Shown here: piece by piece, positions 37,987 to 47,003 of the stretch
Numbering within the stretch: the stretch's first letter is position 1
Layout: each line of letters begins with the position of its first letter
Assembly: GCA_050186335.1 (NCBI GenBank)
Contig: JBFWYO010000022.1
Span: forward strand, 1 to 52,593
Source: JBFWYO01 sp050186335
GTDB taxonomy: Bacteria > Pseudomonadota > Alphaproteobacteria > Bin65
Direction of reading: 5' to 3'
Length of the DNA stretch: 52,593 bases
Notes under the pieces: model-generated
Told to the model about the DNA's origin: nothing
Databases searched by the model: none
The model's input: the letters and a program-made list of their open reading frames with translations, nothing else
Made by a program: the position numbers and the translations under genes

Positions 37987-38876
37987 CAAGCCGCTCCTTT
38001 GGTTGTCTGGCGTGCGCGGTCATACGCCTTACGCAGCGTTCGTTGCATCAGCACCCCCGCGACATGACGTTTGTAATCGGCGCTATACAAGGTGTCGGTC
38101 AGCGGCTCGAGCAATTCCGCCTGCGCGGCACTCGCCGCCTTGAGCACGCCATGGTCGAGCTTCTTACCGTTCAGCACGGCTTCTGCGGCGCGCGCGCGCA
38201 GCGGAATCGGTCCGACCCCGCCCAGCCCGATGCGTGCCCGGATGATCGCTCCGCTTGCCGGATCGCATTCCACCGAAGCGGCGGCGCTGATCGTCGACGA
38301 ATAATCCATGGCGCGCCGCGCGGCATATTTTCCGTACGCCGTGCCGCAATTCGGCGGCATGGCGGAAACGTCGATCGCCTCCAGCAGTTCGCCGGGCGCT
38401 AGAGCCGTCTTATAGAGGTCTTCGAAAAACTCGGTGATCGGAATCTGCCGCGCGCCTGTGTGTCCGCGCACGCGCAGCACGGCATCGAGCGCCAGCAGGG
38501 CGACCGGGGGATCGCCCTGCGGATCGGCGAGGCAAAGATTGCCGCCGATGGTGCCGCGATTGCGCACGCGCTCGCAGGCGATTTCGTCGGCCATTTCGTG
38601 CAGCAAGGACGAGTGACGTTTCACATCCGGCGATGCCAGGACTTCGGCATTGGCTACTGCGGCGCCGATGCTCAATCCGCCGTTCGACGCCGCGGCAATT
38701 TGCCGGAGTGCGTCCAGCCGCGAGATATCGACGATCCAGCTCGGCTTGAGCAGGCCCTCATTCATCAGAATACCGAGCGCGACGCCGCCCGCGAACACGG
38801 TCGCTTCGCCGGCGGCCTCGCGGAGGCTGGCGACCGCTTCATCGAGCGTCGCCGGGCGGACATACTTGCAGGTCAT
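37986..38876 (-). CDS. Molybdenum hydroxylase FAD-binding (medium) subunit
   Basis: A 296-residue CoxM/NdhF-type FAD subunit. FAD motifs are ATVFAGGVALGILMN and RNRGTIGGNLCLADPQGD. ATG 38876 overlaps the large-subunit stop by 4 bases (ATGA), and its own stop overlaps the small-subunit ATG. The gene order large-medium-small is contiguous, with every junction overlapping. Confidence 0.94.
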   Translation of the reverse strand: MTCKYVRPATLDEAVASLREAAGEATVFAGGVALGILMNEGLLKPSWIVDISRLDALRQIAAASNGGLSIGAAVANAEVLASPDVKRHSSLLHEMADEIACERVRNRGTIGGNLCLADPQGDPPVALLALDAVLRVRGHTGARQIPITEFFEDLYKTALAPGELLEAIDVSAMPPNCGTAYGKYAARRAMDYSSTISAAASVECDPASGAIIRARIGLGGVGPIPLRARAAEAVLNGKKLDHGVLKAASAAQAELLEPLTDTLYSADYKRHVAGVLMQRTLRKAYDRARQTTKGAA

Positions 38877-41281
38877 GCCGCCTCCCTTTGCTTCTTCTCT
38901 TGGATCAACTGCAAGATGTATTCGCTTTCCATCGGCAAACGGGTCGGCCAGATACCGAGCGCGTCCGCGATGGCGCCGCCGACCGCGGCCGGGATCGGAA
39001 TCAGGGTGGTCTCGGCGAAGCCCTTGGCGCCAAAGGGACCGGTGCGTTCCTTCGAATCGGTGAAGATCGTCACCATTTCGGGCGGCATGTCTTTTGGCCC
39101 CGGCAAAAGATAGTCGCGATAGCTGGGATTCAGCGTGTGCCCGTCGGCGCGCGCGACTTTCTCCCATAGCGCCATGCCGAGACCCATCGCAACGCCGCCC
39201 TCGACTTGGCCTTCGGCGATAACGCGGTTCACCACCGTGCCCGCGTCGTGCACGGCCCAATATCGGCGCACGTTGACCGACCCGATTTCCTCGTCGATCT
39301 CGACTTCGGCCATATGCGTCGCATAAGCGTATGTCGGGTACGGGTTGCCCATGAACGTCTTGAGATTGACGCCGGCTTCCGGATTGAATGCGCCCCGACC
39401 GGTCACCTCGGCAACATCGTCGCCGAGCCGCTCGCACGCTTCCTCGAAACTCATGTGCTCGTTGCCGTAGACGACCTCGTCGTTCTCGATGCGTATGGTA
39501 CCGGGATCGCGGCCAATAGCGGCGGCGAAGGCCTGGGCGAATTTGCGTTTCAGCTCCTGGCCGGATTCGTAGGCGGCATTGCCGCAAAAATAAGTCAATC
39601 TGGAGGCCGATGTCGGGCCGGCGTCTTCCGAGCTGATCGAATCTCCCGTGATCATCTGGATGCGTGCGACCGACACGCCGACCGCATCGGCGACGATTTG
39701 CGCCAGCGCGGTGTCCGATCCGTTGCCGATATCCGGTGTCCCGCAAAATGCGTTCAGATTTCCGTCGGCGCGAAGGCTGAGCGTGAACACCGACGGATTC
39801 GGCGTGCCCGTGTAGCCGATGCCGTAGCTCATTGCCGCGATGCCGAGGCCGACCCGCTTGCCTTGCGCCACTTCGGCCGCGATCGCGGCCTTGCGCTCCA
39901 GATAAAAGCGTTCGACGACGTCGAAGGTTTGGCCCAGCCCGACATCCTTGAGCGTTTGGCCGGTGCCGGTCGTGGAATCGTCGCGGAAACCGTTGAGCCG
40001 CCGCAGCGCGATCGGAGACATTTTGAGCTTATGGGCGATCTCGTTGACCAACGATTCGTGAGCAAAATTGATCTTCACCACGCCGAAGCTGCGCATGGCG
40101 CCCGACGGCGCGTGATTGGTGAACGTTGTCGTGACCACGGCGCGGAGATTGGGAATCTCATACGGCATCCCGGCATGGACCATGACGCGGCCGGCCACGA
40201 TCGGGCTGTACGAGCGATACGCGCCGCCGTCAGCCAGGACATGAACGTCGCACGCGGTAAAGCGGCCGCTGGCGTCCGCGGCCAGGCGTTCGCGGATCGT
40301 CATCTTGTGCCGCTTGGTCGTGACCGCGAAAACCTCTTCGCGGGTCAACGCCATGCGTATCGGCCGCTTGGCCTGCAGCGTCATCAGTGCCGAGACGCAT
40401 TCGATCGTAACGTCGATCTTGCCGCCGAAGCCGCCGCCGACCACGGTCTGGATCACATGGACCTTGTCCATCGGCAACTCGGTCACCCGCGCGAGCAACT
40501 TGTGAAGGTAGTGCGGGTATTGCGAACACGTTAGCTGAGTCAGCACGCCATGTTCGTTGACGAAGGTGAATGCGGTCTGGGCTTCGAGAAAACAGTGGTC
40601 GATCGGCTCGGTTGTGAACGTGCGTTCGACGACGACATGGGCCTGCGCGATCGCCGCATCGACGTCGCCCACATGCTTCTTGTAGTCGCCGATGATGTTG
40701 CCGCGGTCATCGACCTTCGGCGCCCCGTCGGCGAGCGCCTCCTCGCATGTGAGCACGGGCGTCAGTTCTTCGTACTCGATCTCGACGAGGTCGCATGCCG
40801 CGCTCGCCGCCTCGAGCGACTCGGCCGCAATCGCGACGACCGGTTCACCGACGAAACGCACGTTATCCTTTGCCAGGATCGGCGTGTCGTTCTCGAGATT
40901 GCCGATCATCAGCTTGTCTGCCGGGATATCGGCGGCGGTCAGCACCGCATGCACGCCCGGCACGCGCCGAGCTTCGGCGACATCGATTTTGAGGATTCTG
41001 GCCCGCGGATGCGGCGAGCGGACGAACTTGCCATGCAGCAAGCCGTCGGCGAACAGATTGGCCGCGTACTTCGCCCGGCCGCGCACCTTATAAAGCGCGT
41101 CGTTACGCGGAACCGAAACGCCGACCGCCGGCAACCGCTCGACCGAGACGCCGCCGGCGTCGCGGCCGCTTTCCTGCATGACCCTGGCGATGAGGTCGCG
41201 ATAGATGCCCTGCCAATGTTCCTGCTCGTCGGCCGAACCGAGAGCAAATTTGAGGTCGCCATCCACCGACATGCCCATCAT
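38873..41281 (-). CDS. Molybdenum hydroxylase large (Mo-cofactor) subunit, likely nicotinate dehydrogenase type
   Basis: An 802-residue CoxL/XdhB-type subunit carrying the Mo-molybdopterin cytosine dinucleotide site. Visible motifs are VVGGGFGGKIDVTIEC, NHAPSGAMRSFGVVK, and the active-site Glu region GPFGAKGFAETTLIPIP near the C-terminus. It hydroxylates an aromatic ring carbon beside the nitrogen, using water. Three consecutive-frame ATGs (41281, 41278, 41272) follow a GAAGGA site; 41272 has the best spacing. Adjacency to nicC-nicX-nicD supports nicotinate-to-6-hydroxynicotinate chemistry. It has the three-subunit form rather than the cytochrome-linked NicAB form of Pseudomonas putida. Confidence 0.9.
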   Translation of the reverse strand: MMGMSVDGDLKFALGSADEQEHWQGIYRDLIARVMQESGRDAGGVSVERLPAVGVSVPRNDALYKVRGRAKYAANLFADGLLHGKFVRSPHPRARILKIDVAEARRVPGVHAVLTAADIPADKLMIGNLENDTPILAKDNVRFVGEPVVAIAAESLEAASAACDLVEIEYEELTPVLTCEEALADGAPKVDDRGNIIGDYKKHVGDVDAAIAQAHVVVERTFTTEPIDHCFLEAQTAFTFVNEHGVLTQLTCSQYPHYLHKLLARVTELPMDKVHVIQTVVGGGFGGKIDVTIECVSALMTLQAKRPIRMALTREEVFAVTTKRHKMTIRERLAADASGRFTACDVHVLADGGAYRSYSPIVAGRVMVHAGMPYEIPNLRAVVTTTFTNHAPSGAMRSFGVVKINFAHESLVNEIAHKLKMSPIALRRLNGFRDDSTTGTGQTLKDVGLGQTFDVVERFYLERKAAIAAEVAQGKRVGLGIAAMSYGIGYTGTPNPSVFTLSLRADGNLNAFCGTPDIGNGSDTALAQIVADAVGVSVARIQMITGDSISSEDAGPTSASRLTYFCGNAAYESGQELKRKFAQAFAAAIGRDPGTIRIENDEVVYGNEHMSFEEACERLGDDVAEVTGRGAFNPEAGVNLKTFMGNPYPTYAYATHMAEVEIDEEIGSVNVRRYWAVHDAGTVVNRVIAEGQVEGGVAMGLGMALWEKVARADGHTLNPSYRDYLLPGPKDMPPEMVTIFTDSKERTGPFGAKGFAETTLIPIPAAVGGAIADALGIWPTRLPMESEYILQLIQEKKQREAA

Positions 41282-41587
41282 TCCTTCTCTCTCGGCCCGA
41301 TCAATCCGACGATTGACCGACGGCGCTGCGTTTGGCCGCCGTCCGAAACCGGCCGTCGATTGGCCACGGACGGCAATGAGTGAATATCCCGCTCAATGCA
41401 TCCGACGCGCAATAGGGCCACGACCACAATGGCGGAATTGGGGCACGGCCCATCCGAACGCGCTCGAATCGCTTCGTTAACCTCACCGATGCCTTCGAGC
41501 CAAATCGGATTGCCGACCATTGGCCTCGCGCCGCCCACGCGCGCCGCGGCAGAGACGCCGCCGAGCGCGCACGTTCGACACAATTAC

Positions 41588-41606
41588 TTAGTACACACAG
41601 TATATG
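41588..41606 (+). promoter_or_regulatory. AT-rich candidate MarR site, first of two, nicC/hydroxylase divergent region
   Basis: TTAGTACACACAGTATATG shares its GTACACA core with motif copy D at 27180. It lies in the 502-base divergent spacer 41282-41783, which contains no gene. It is 306 bases from the large-subunit start. Confidence 0.45.
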
Positions 41607-41730
41607 AGTCGGAAAACCCCTTCAATCCATTTCTCGGCCGGTCGCTATCGCTTTGATTGAATGGGCATTCTCAATACCGCTCCGCCATCGAAAGCGTGTC
41701 GCTTGATAAGGCATGATCGAGTCCGTATAG

Positions 41731-41749
41731 TTAGTACACAAACCTTTTT
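41731..41749 (+). promoter_or_regulatory. AT-rich candidate MarR site, second of two, upstream of nicC
   Basis: It begins with TTAGTACACA, an exact repeat of the 10-mer at 41588, and lies 34 bases before the nicC ATG. Position and repetition suggest control of nicC, possibly by the MarR at 31.4 kb. Confidence 0.45.
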
Positions 41750-41783
41750 TAGTAGGCAAGCTACCGCTCTGGAGCATGAGATT

Positions 41784-42926
41784 ATGATCAAGAAAAATTC
41801 GCGTATCGGGATCATAGGTGCCGGCCTGGGCGGCATTTCCGCGGCAGCGCTCCTGCAGCAAGCCGGCTTCGACGTTAAAGTGTATGAGCAGACGCAGGTG
41901 CTGACGCGCCTCGGCGCCGGTATTCACTTAAGTCCCAATGTCATGAGGGTGCTGCGCCGAGTCGGCATCGAGCCGCAGTTGCGCGCGGCAGGTGTGCAGC
42001 CGGAAACGTTCATCAGCCGCACCTTCGACACCGGCGACCTCATGGTATCGCTGCAGCTGGGCAATGCCGCGGAAAGAAAATACGGCGCGCCTTATCTGAC
42101 AGTGCATCGCGGCGATTTTCACGCCGAGCTGGTCACGGCGGTGGCGCCCGGTACGATCGAGTTCGGCAAACGGCTGATCGGATTGCATCAGGACGGGCCG
42201 AGGATGCATCTGGATTTCGACGGCGGCGCTTCGGAAGAATGCGACATCGTGATCGGCGCCGACGGCGTCAACTCGAAAGTTCGCGAAGTGCTGCTGGGGC
42301 CGGAAAATCCGATCTATACGGGCTACGTCGCGCATCGCGCGATCTTTCCGACCGGACGGCTGGGCGGCATGAAGGTCGACGATTGCACGAAGTGGTGGTC
42401 GCCGGACCGGCACTTCATCGTTTATTTCATCACCAGCGACCGCGACGAGATCTATTTCGTCACCGGCGTGCCCGAACCCACGTGGCCGCACAAGGAATCT
42501 TTCGTTCCGTGCAGCATCGACGAGTTCGAGCGGGCATTCCACGGCTTTCATCCGCAAGTGATTGAAATGATTCGTGCGTGCCCGGAAGCCACGAAATGGC
42601 CGTTGCTGGAGCGCGAACCGTTGCCGCTGTGGTCGCGCGGCCGGATCGTGCTGCTCGGCGACGCCTGTCACCCGATGAAGCCGCATATGGCTCAGGGCGC
42701 GGGGATGGCGATCGAGGATGCGGCAATGCTGACGCGCTGCCTGGCGGAATCGCCCGCGGACCATGAACTCGCGTTTCGCCTGTACGAAGCCAACCGCAAG
42801 GATCGTACGTCGAAGGTGCAGTTCTATTCGCATGAGAACAACTGGCTGCGCGACAATACCGATGTCGATTGGGTGTTCGCCTATGACGTATTTAACGAGC
42901 GCCTTGTGGCGCCCAAGGCGGCATGA
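41784..42926 (+). CDS. nicC: 6-hydroxynicotinate 3-monooxygenase (NicC)
   Basis: A 380-residue FAD monooxygenase that converts 6-hydroxynicotinate to 2,5-dihydroxypyridine with loss of CO2. FAD motifs are GAGLGGISAAALLQQAG, GADGVNSKVREVLLG and GDACHPMKPHMAQGAGMA. NicC-type active-site residues are retained: His48 (LGAGIHLSPN), Cys and His in DCTKWWSPDRH, the following Tyr, and the His of GDACHPM. ATG 41784 follows GGAG; an open frame runs upstream to 41661. nicX and nicD follow on the same strand, and the Mo hydroxylase is divergent, which matches the nicotinate pathway order. Confidence 0.92.
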   Translation: MIKKNSRIGIIGAGLGGISAAALLQQAGFDVKVYEQTQVLTRLGAGIHLSPNVMRVLRRVGIEPQLRAAGVQPETFISRTFDTGDLMVSLQLGNAAERKYGAPYLTVHRGDFHAELVTAVAPGTIEFGKRLIGLHQDGPRMHLDFDGGASEECDIVIGADGVNSKVREVLLGPENPIYTGYVAHRAIFPTGRLGGMKVDDCTKWWSPDRHFIVYFITSDRDEIYFVTGVPEPTWPHKESFVPCSIDEFERAFHGFHPQVIEMIRACPEATKWPLLEREPLPLWSRGRIVLLGDACHPMKPHMAQGAGMAIEDAAMLTRCLAESPADHELAFRLYEANRKDRTSKVQFYSHENNWLRDNTDVDWVFAYDVFNERLVAPKAA

Positions 42927-43045
42927 CGGCGCGGGCTTCGGACCGCACCCGCCAAATCCGCATGGGTGCTTGCTGGGCGATTATGTAGGATGGCGTGACT
43001 GCCTGGAATTGTGCCGCGACCGAGCTTCTCAAGGAGGTACATCCG

Positions 43046-44092
43046 ATGACCGTTGACACACGCATGGTCGACTTGTTCCGCCGCGAACTCGAGCTTTGCA
43101 AAGTCGGGCCGGGCCAAACGGTGGCGGTCCTGACCGAAGAGCAGCGCTGCGCCGATTATGCCACCGGCTTCCTGCTCGCCGCCCAGGAATTGGGCGCCGA
43201 CGCGTTCCAGGTCAACGTCTCCAGCAAGCAGGGCGGCGGGCGCGGCCTGGCCGCTGTGGGCGCCAATTCCCTGGCGGGCAACCGACCGGCCATCGAAGCG
43301 CTGAAATCGGCCGATCTGGTCATCGACCTGATGCTGTTGCTGTTCTCGCCCGAGCAGAACGAAATCACGCAAAGCGGCACACGCATGCTGCTGGTGATCG
43401 AGCCGCTCGACATTCTGGAGCGCATGTTCCCGACCGAGGAACTCCGCCGGCGCGTCGAATTCGGCGAGGAACTGCTCAAGTCGGCCAAGGAGATGCACAT
43501 CACGTCGCCTGCCGGCACCGACGTGATCTATCGGCTCGGAAAATATCCGGTGATGACCGAGTACGGCTATACCGCCACGCCCGGCCGGTGGGACCATTGG
43601 CCGTCGGGCTTCCTGTTCACATCGGGGCACGACGATGGCGTGGACGGCACGGTCGTGCTCAATACCGGCGATATTCTGTATCCGCTCAAGCGTTATGTCG
43701 ATCAACCGATCAAGCTGACGATCGAAAAAGGCAAGATCATCAGAATTGACGGCAAGGGCATCGATGCGACCATCTTCAAGGATTTCATGGACGGCTATCG
43801 GGATCCACGCGCCTTCGCCATTTCGCATATCGGCTGGGGCCTTAACGAGAATGCCGACTGGAATCGAATTGCGACAACGAGCAACCTGAAGGACGAAATC
43901 GGCATGGATGGCCGCGCCGCCTACGGTAACGTGCTATTCTCGACCGGGCCGAACACCGAGTTGGGCGGCAGCAATGACACGCGTTGCCATCTCGACATCC
44001 CGCTTAGGGGATGTTCGCTGAGCCTGGACAACAAGCTCATCGTGCGTGATGGCGAGATCGTGCCCAGGGAGATGCGCGCGCCCGGCCGATAG
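43046..44092 (+). CDS. nicX: 2,5-dihydroxypyridine 5,6-dioxygenase (NicX)
   Basis: A 348-residue mononuclear iron dioxygenase related in fold to M29 aminopeptidases. It opens 2,5-dihydroxypyridine to N-formylmaleamate. The iron-ligand segments of NicX are visible: His in AISHIGWGLN and His-x-Asp in RCHLDIPLRG. Other conserved blocks are EYGYTATPGRWDHWPSGFL and YGNVLFSTGPNTELGG. ATG 43046 has a near-perfect AAGGAGG site at 9 bases. The context between nicC and nicD is exactly that of the Pseudomonas nic cluster. Confidence 0.94.
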   Translation: MTVDTRMVDLFRRELELCKVGPGQTVAVLTEEQRCADYATGFLLAAQELGADAFQVNVSSKQGGGRGLAAVGANSLAGNRPAIEALKSADLVIDLMLLLFSPEQNEITQSGTRMLLVIEPLDILERMFPTEELRRRVEFGEELLKSAKEMHITSPAGTDVIYRLGKYPVMTEYGYTATPGRWDHWPSGFLFTSGHDDGVDGTVVLNTGDILYPLKRYVDQPIKLTIEKGKIIRIDGKGIDATIFKDFMDGYRDPRAFAISHIGWGLNENADWNRIATTSNLKDEIGMDGRAAYGNVLFSTGPNTELGGSNDTRCHLDIPLRGCSLSLDNKLIVRDGEIVPREMRAPGR

Positions 44093-44185
44093 ACGCGCGC
44101 GATTGTCAGCGCAGGAATCGTAAGAAAGTCTCGGGCGATCGCGTCGGTCGCTCGATCGTTGATTTATTCAAATGGCGAGGATTGC

Positions 44186-44989
44186 ATGGCGACTTTTCCG
44201 CGCGGCAAGCACCTGACGACCAACGACGTCCGGCTGCACTATCTGGAATTCGGCAGCGCGGGCCAGCCGCTCTTGTTGCTTCCCGGCATCACCAGCCCGG
44301 CGATCACCTGGGCGTTCGTCAGCGAACGCCTGGCCCAGTGGCTACATGTCTATACGCTCGATATCCGCGGCCGCGGCCTGTCCGAGCAGCGTCCGGGCCT
44401 CGGCTATCGTCTCAACGATTATGCGCTCGATGCGAAAGGCGTGATCGAGAAACTCGGCCTCAAGAGGCCGATTGTGTTGGGCCATTCGATGGGCGCGCGG
44501 ATCGCGGTCAAGCTCGGGGCCATAGCGCCCGATCTGGTTGGCAAATTGGTCCTGGTCGACCCGCCGGTGTCCGGGCCCGGGCGGCGCCCGTACCCGACGC
44601 CGCTGCCGTGGTACATCGAATCATCCAAGGAGGCGGCGCACGGCGCCAACATCGAGGCGATGCGCAAGCTGCTGCCGAGCTGGACCGACGACCAGTTGGC
44701 ATTGCGTGCCCAATGGCTGCCGACCTGCACGGTCGAAGGCATCGTCGAAAGCCATAAATCGTTCCACGACGAAGACATGCACGCGGATTTGCCCAAGCTG
44801 CGCTGCCCGACATTGCTCATTCGTGCCGGCAAGGGCGACGTCATTCGCGATGACGACGCCAAGGAAATCGAGAGCCTGATCCCGGATTGCCGCACGGTCA
44901 CAATCGAGAAGGCCGGCCACATGATCCCGTGGGACGATCTCGAGGGCTTCATTGCCGCCGTGCGGGTTTTCACCGGTTCCGCGGCGTAG
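44186..44989 (+). CDS. nicD: N-formylmaleamate deformylase (NicD)
   Basis: A 267-residue alpha/beta hydrolase that removes the formyl group from N-formylmaleamate, yielding maleamate and formate. NicD-like blocks are LLLPGITSPAITWAFVSERL, DIRGRGLSEQRPGLGY, the nucleophile elbow LGHSMGARIA, VDPPVSGPGRRPYPTPLPWY and the His region KAGHMIPWDDLEGF. ATG 44186 follows GAGGA. Formate released here could feed the formate dehydrogenase at the window end. Downstream maleamate amidase and maleate isomerase genes are not in the window. Confidence 0.93.
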   Translation: MATFPRGKHLTTNDVRLHYLEFGSAGQPLLLLPGITSPAITWAFVSERLAQWLHVYTLDIRGRGLSEQRPGLGYRLNDYALDAKGVIEKLGLKRPIVLGHSMGARIAVKLGAIAPDLVGKLVLVDPPVSGPGRRPYPTPLPWYIESSKEAAHGANIEAMRKLLPSWTDDQLALRAQWLPTCTVEGIVESHKSFHDEDMHADLPKLRCPTLLIRAGKGDVIRDDDAKEIESLIPDCRTVTIEKAGHMIPWDDLEGFIAAVRVFTGSAA

Positions 44990-45216
44990 CGCGTCCCGCC
45001 GCCGGATGTATCTAATCTTCTGCGATGAAATAATTATTGGTTCGGGACGCGTTTCCCTGCGCAAACGGCTCCGATGGCCCGACGGGGCCAGCCGCTCATG
45101 TGGCGCGCAGCAGCATCGAAGCTCGCGCTTTGGTATTTTCGGGTTCAGGTGCTGCGCAACCGCGGCTCACGGTGCCGCTTGACAGTTACCGTCCATACAC
45201 CTATGGAAATTACGAC

Positions 45217-45278
45217 GACGTGGTGATTTGAGCCGACCGGCTTGCGACCACGCTAAAAAACGCTAAAAGGTCGGGTGG
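45217..45278 (+). promoter_or_regulatory. SAM-II riboswitch upstream of metZ
   Basis: It has the SAM-II architecture. Stem P1 is CGTGGT (45219-45224) with ACCACG (45247-45252). The loop carries GATTTGAGCCGACCGGCTTGC and the 3' side the conserved CGCTAAAAGG. Pseudoknot P2 is CCGACC (45233-45238) with GGTCGG (45269-45274), 6 of 6 paired. SAM-II elements control methionine genes in alphaproteobacteria. Here the aptamer ends about 80 bases before the metZ ATG. The 44990-45216 stretch before it holds no gene. Confidence 0.9.
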
Positions 45279-45284
45279 TCCTTG

Positions 45285-45333
45285 AACCCCGGTCTTAGGC
45301 GTTTCGCCGCCGGGGTTTTGTTTTGCCCCGGCG
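45285..45333 (+). terminator. Mutually exclusive hairpins after the SAM-II aptamer (attenuator)
   Basis: Hairpin 1 pairs AACCCCGG (45285-45292) with CCGGGGTT (45310-45317), with an inner GGCG/CGCC stem, followed by TTGTTTT: a terminator-like form. Hairpin 2 pairs CGCCGGGG (45308-45315) with CCCCGGCG (45326-45333). They share 45310-45315 and cannot coexist. A 25-codon TTG-started frame (45282-45359) covers both and ends in ATGA overlap with metZ. Confidence 0.6.
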
Positions 45334-45355
45334 AACCACGCGATAGGGCAAAACC

Positions 45356-46549
45356 ATGACCGTACAACTCAAACCCGGCCGTTCCTGGCGCACACAAACG
45401 CAACTGGTGCGCGGCGGCGGCGTACGCTCGGAATTCGACGAAACCTCGGAAGCATTGTTCCTGACTTCGGGGTTCACCTACGGCAAGGCCGCAATCGCGG
45501 AAGCGCGGTTCAAGAACCAGGACCCCGGCTTTGTCTATAGCCGCTTCGGCAATCCGACCGTGGCGATGTTCGAACGCCGCATGGCGCTGCTGGAGGGTCT
45601 GCCGGCGGCGCGCGCCACGGCCAGCGGCATGGCCGCGGTCAACGCGGCGCTGATGAGCCAATTGCGCGCCGGCGACCGGGTGGTCGCATCGAAGGCGCTG
45701 TTCGGCTCGTGTCGATATATCCTCGATGAAATCCTGCCGCGCTTCGGCGTCCAGGTGACGCTGGTCGACGGCCGCAACCTGGAGCAATGGGCGCAGGCGC
45801 TTGCCAAGCCGACCAAGTGCGTATTCATCGAAACGCCGGCCAATCCTACGCTCGAGATCATCGACATCCGGGCGGTCGCCGATCTTTCGCATGCCGCTGG
45901 CGCCAAGCTGATCGTCGACAACGTATTTGCGACGCCCTTGCTGCAGAAGCCAGTGCCGCTCGGCGCCGATATCGTGGTCTATTCTGCCACCAAGCATATC
46001 GACGGGCAGGGCAGGTGCCTCGGCGGCATCGTTCTCGCCGACGAACAGTTTATCCTCGAGACGCTGCAGCCGTATCTGCGCCACACCGGCCCGGCGCTCA
46101 GCCCGTTCAATGCGTGGGTCATGCTCAAAGGCCTGGAGACGCTCGAGGTGCGCGTCCGCCAGCACGTCGAGAATGCGCACAAGGTGGCCGATTTCCTGGC
46201 CGGCCATCGCGCGGTCCAGCGCGTGCTGTTCCCTGGTCGCAGCGATCATCCGCAATACGAATTGATCCAGCGGCAAATGTCCGGCGCGGGCAACATCGTC
46301 GTGTTCGAGTTGGAAGGCGATAAGGCGCGGGCGTTCCGGTGTCTCGATGCGCTGCAGATGATCAACATCTCCAACAATCTCGGCGACACCAAGAGCCTGA
46401 TCACCCATCCGGCAACCACCACGCATCAGCGGCTTTCGGCGGCCGAGCGTGCCGAACTCGGGATCGGCGACACCATGCTTCGGCTTTCGGTCGGCCTGGA
46501 GGATCCGCAGGACATCGTCGAAGACCTCGATGCCGCGCTGACGGCGTGA
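45356..46549 (+). CDS. metZ: O-succinylhomoserine sulfhydrylase (MetZ-type PLP enzyme)
   Basis: A 397-residue Cys/Met-metabolism PLP enzyme that forms homocysteine from an activated homoserine and sulfide. The PLP lysine is in VVYSATKHIDGQGR, with phosphate-binding and family motifs FVYSRFGNPTVAMFERRM, ARATASGMAAVNAAL, FIETPANPTLEI and NISNNLGDTKSLITHPATTTH. SAM-II control in front is expected for methionine genes. ATG 45356 starts the reading frame. The rhodanese gene follows after 22 bases with AAGGAG, so they form an operon. An O-acetylhomoserine enzyme is the main alternative; MetZ is favoured by the sequence blocks and the alphaproteobacterial context. Confidence 0.92.
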   Translation: MTVQLKPGRSWRTQTQLVRGGGVRSEFDETSEALFLTSGFTYGKAAIAEARFKNQDPGFVYSRFGNPTVAMFERRMALLEGLPAARATASGMAAVNAALMSQLRAGDRVVASKALFGSCRYILDEILPRFGVQVTLVDGRNLEQWAQALAKPTKCVFIETPANPTLEIIDIRAVADLSHAAGAKLIVDNVFATPLLQKPVPLGADIVVYSATKHIDGQGRCLGGIVLADEQFILETLQPYLRHTGPALSPFNAWVMLKGLETLEVRVRQHVENAHKVADFLAGHRAVQRVLFPGRSDHPQYELIQRQMSGAGNIVVFELEGDKARAFRCLDALQMINISNNLGDTKSLITHPATTTHQRLSAAERAELGIGDTMLRLSVGLEDPQDIVEDLDAALTA

Positions 46550-46571
46550 ACGGCTCCAAGGAGCAACGGAA

Positions 46572-46988
46572 ATGAGCGATCAGATCGAAGAAGTAACCCC
46601 GACGCAGGCCTGGCACATCCTGCAGGACGATCCGAATGCCGCGCTGATCGACGTGCGCACCGATCCGGAATGGCGCTTCGTCGGCGTACCGGACATCTCT
46701 TCCCTCGGTCGCAACCTGATCAAGATTTCCTGGCAGACCTGGCCCGACTCGTCGATCAACCGTCAGTTCGTCAAGGAACTTGCGCGCCATGTGCGGCCGG
46801 AACAAACCCTGTTGTTCATCTGTCGCTCCGGCGCGCGCAGCCTTCACGCGGCCAGGCTGGCCGCTGCCAACGGATTTGCGCGCAGCCTCAACGTCGCCAG
46901 CGGCTTCGAGGGTGGCATCGATGCGTCGCGCCATCGCGCCGGGCCGAACGGCTGGAAGCACGAAGGCCTTCCGTGGACGCAGGAATAG
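46572..46988 (+). CDS. Rhodanese-like sulfurtransferase
   Basis: A 138-residue single-domain rhodanese with active-site loop ICRSGARSLHAARLA (Cys about residue 80) and N-terminal ALIDVRTDPEWRFVG. It could carry sulfur as persulfide, and its place 22 bases after metZ links it to sulfur supply for homocysteine formation. This pairing is frequent in alphaproteobacteria. ATG 46572 follows AAGGAG. Confidence 0.93.
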   Translation: MSDQIEEVTPTQAWHILQDDPNAALIDVRTDPEWRFVGVPDISSLGRNLIKISWQTWPDSSINRQFVKELARHVRPEQTLLFICRSGARSLHAARLAAANGFARSLNVASGFEGGIDASRHRAGPNGWKHEGLPWTQE

Positions 46989-47003
46989 ATATTGCAATGC
47001 TGA

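Noticed and set aside
38877..39746. N-terminal extension of the FAD subunit to 586 codons
   Set aside because: The extension overlaps the large subunit in another frame and is Arg-rich; the true ATG is at 38876 in an ATGA overlap.
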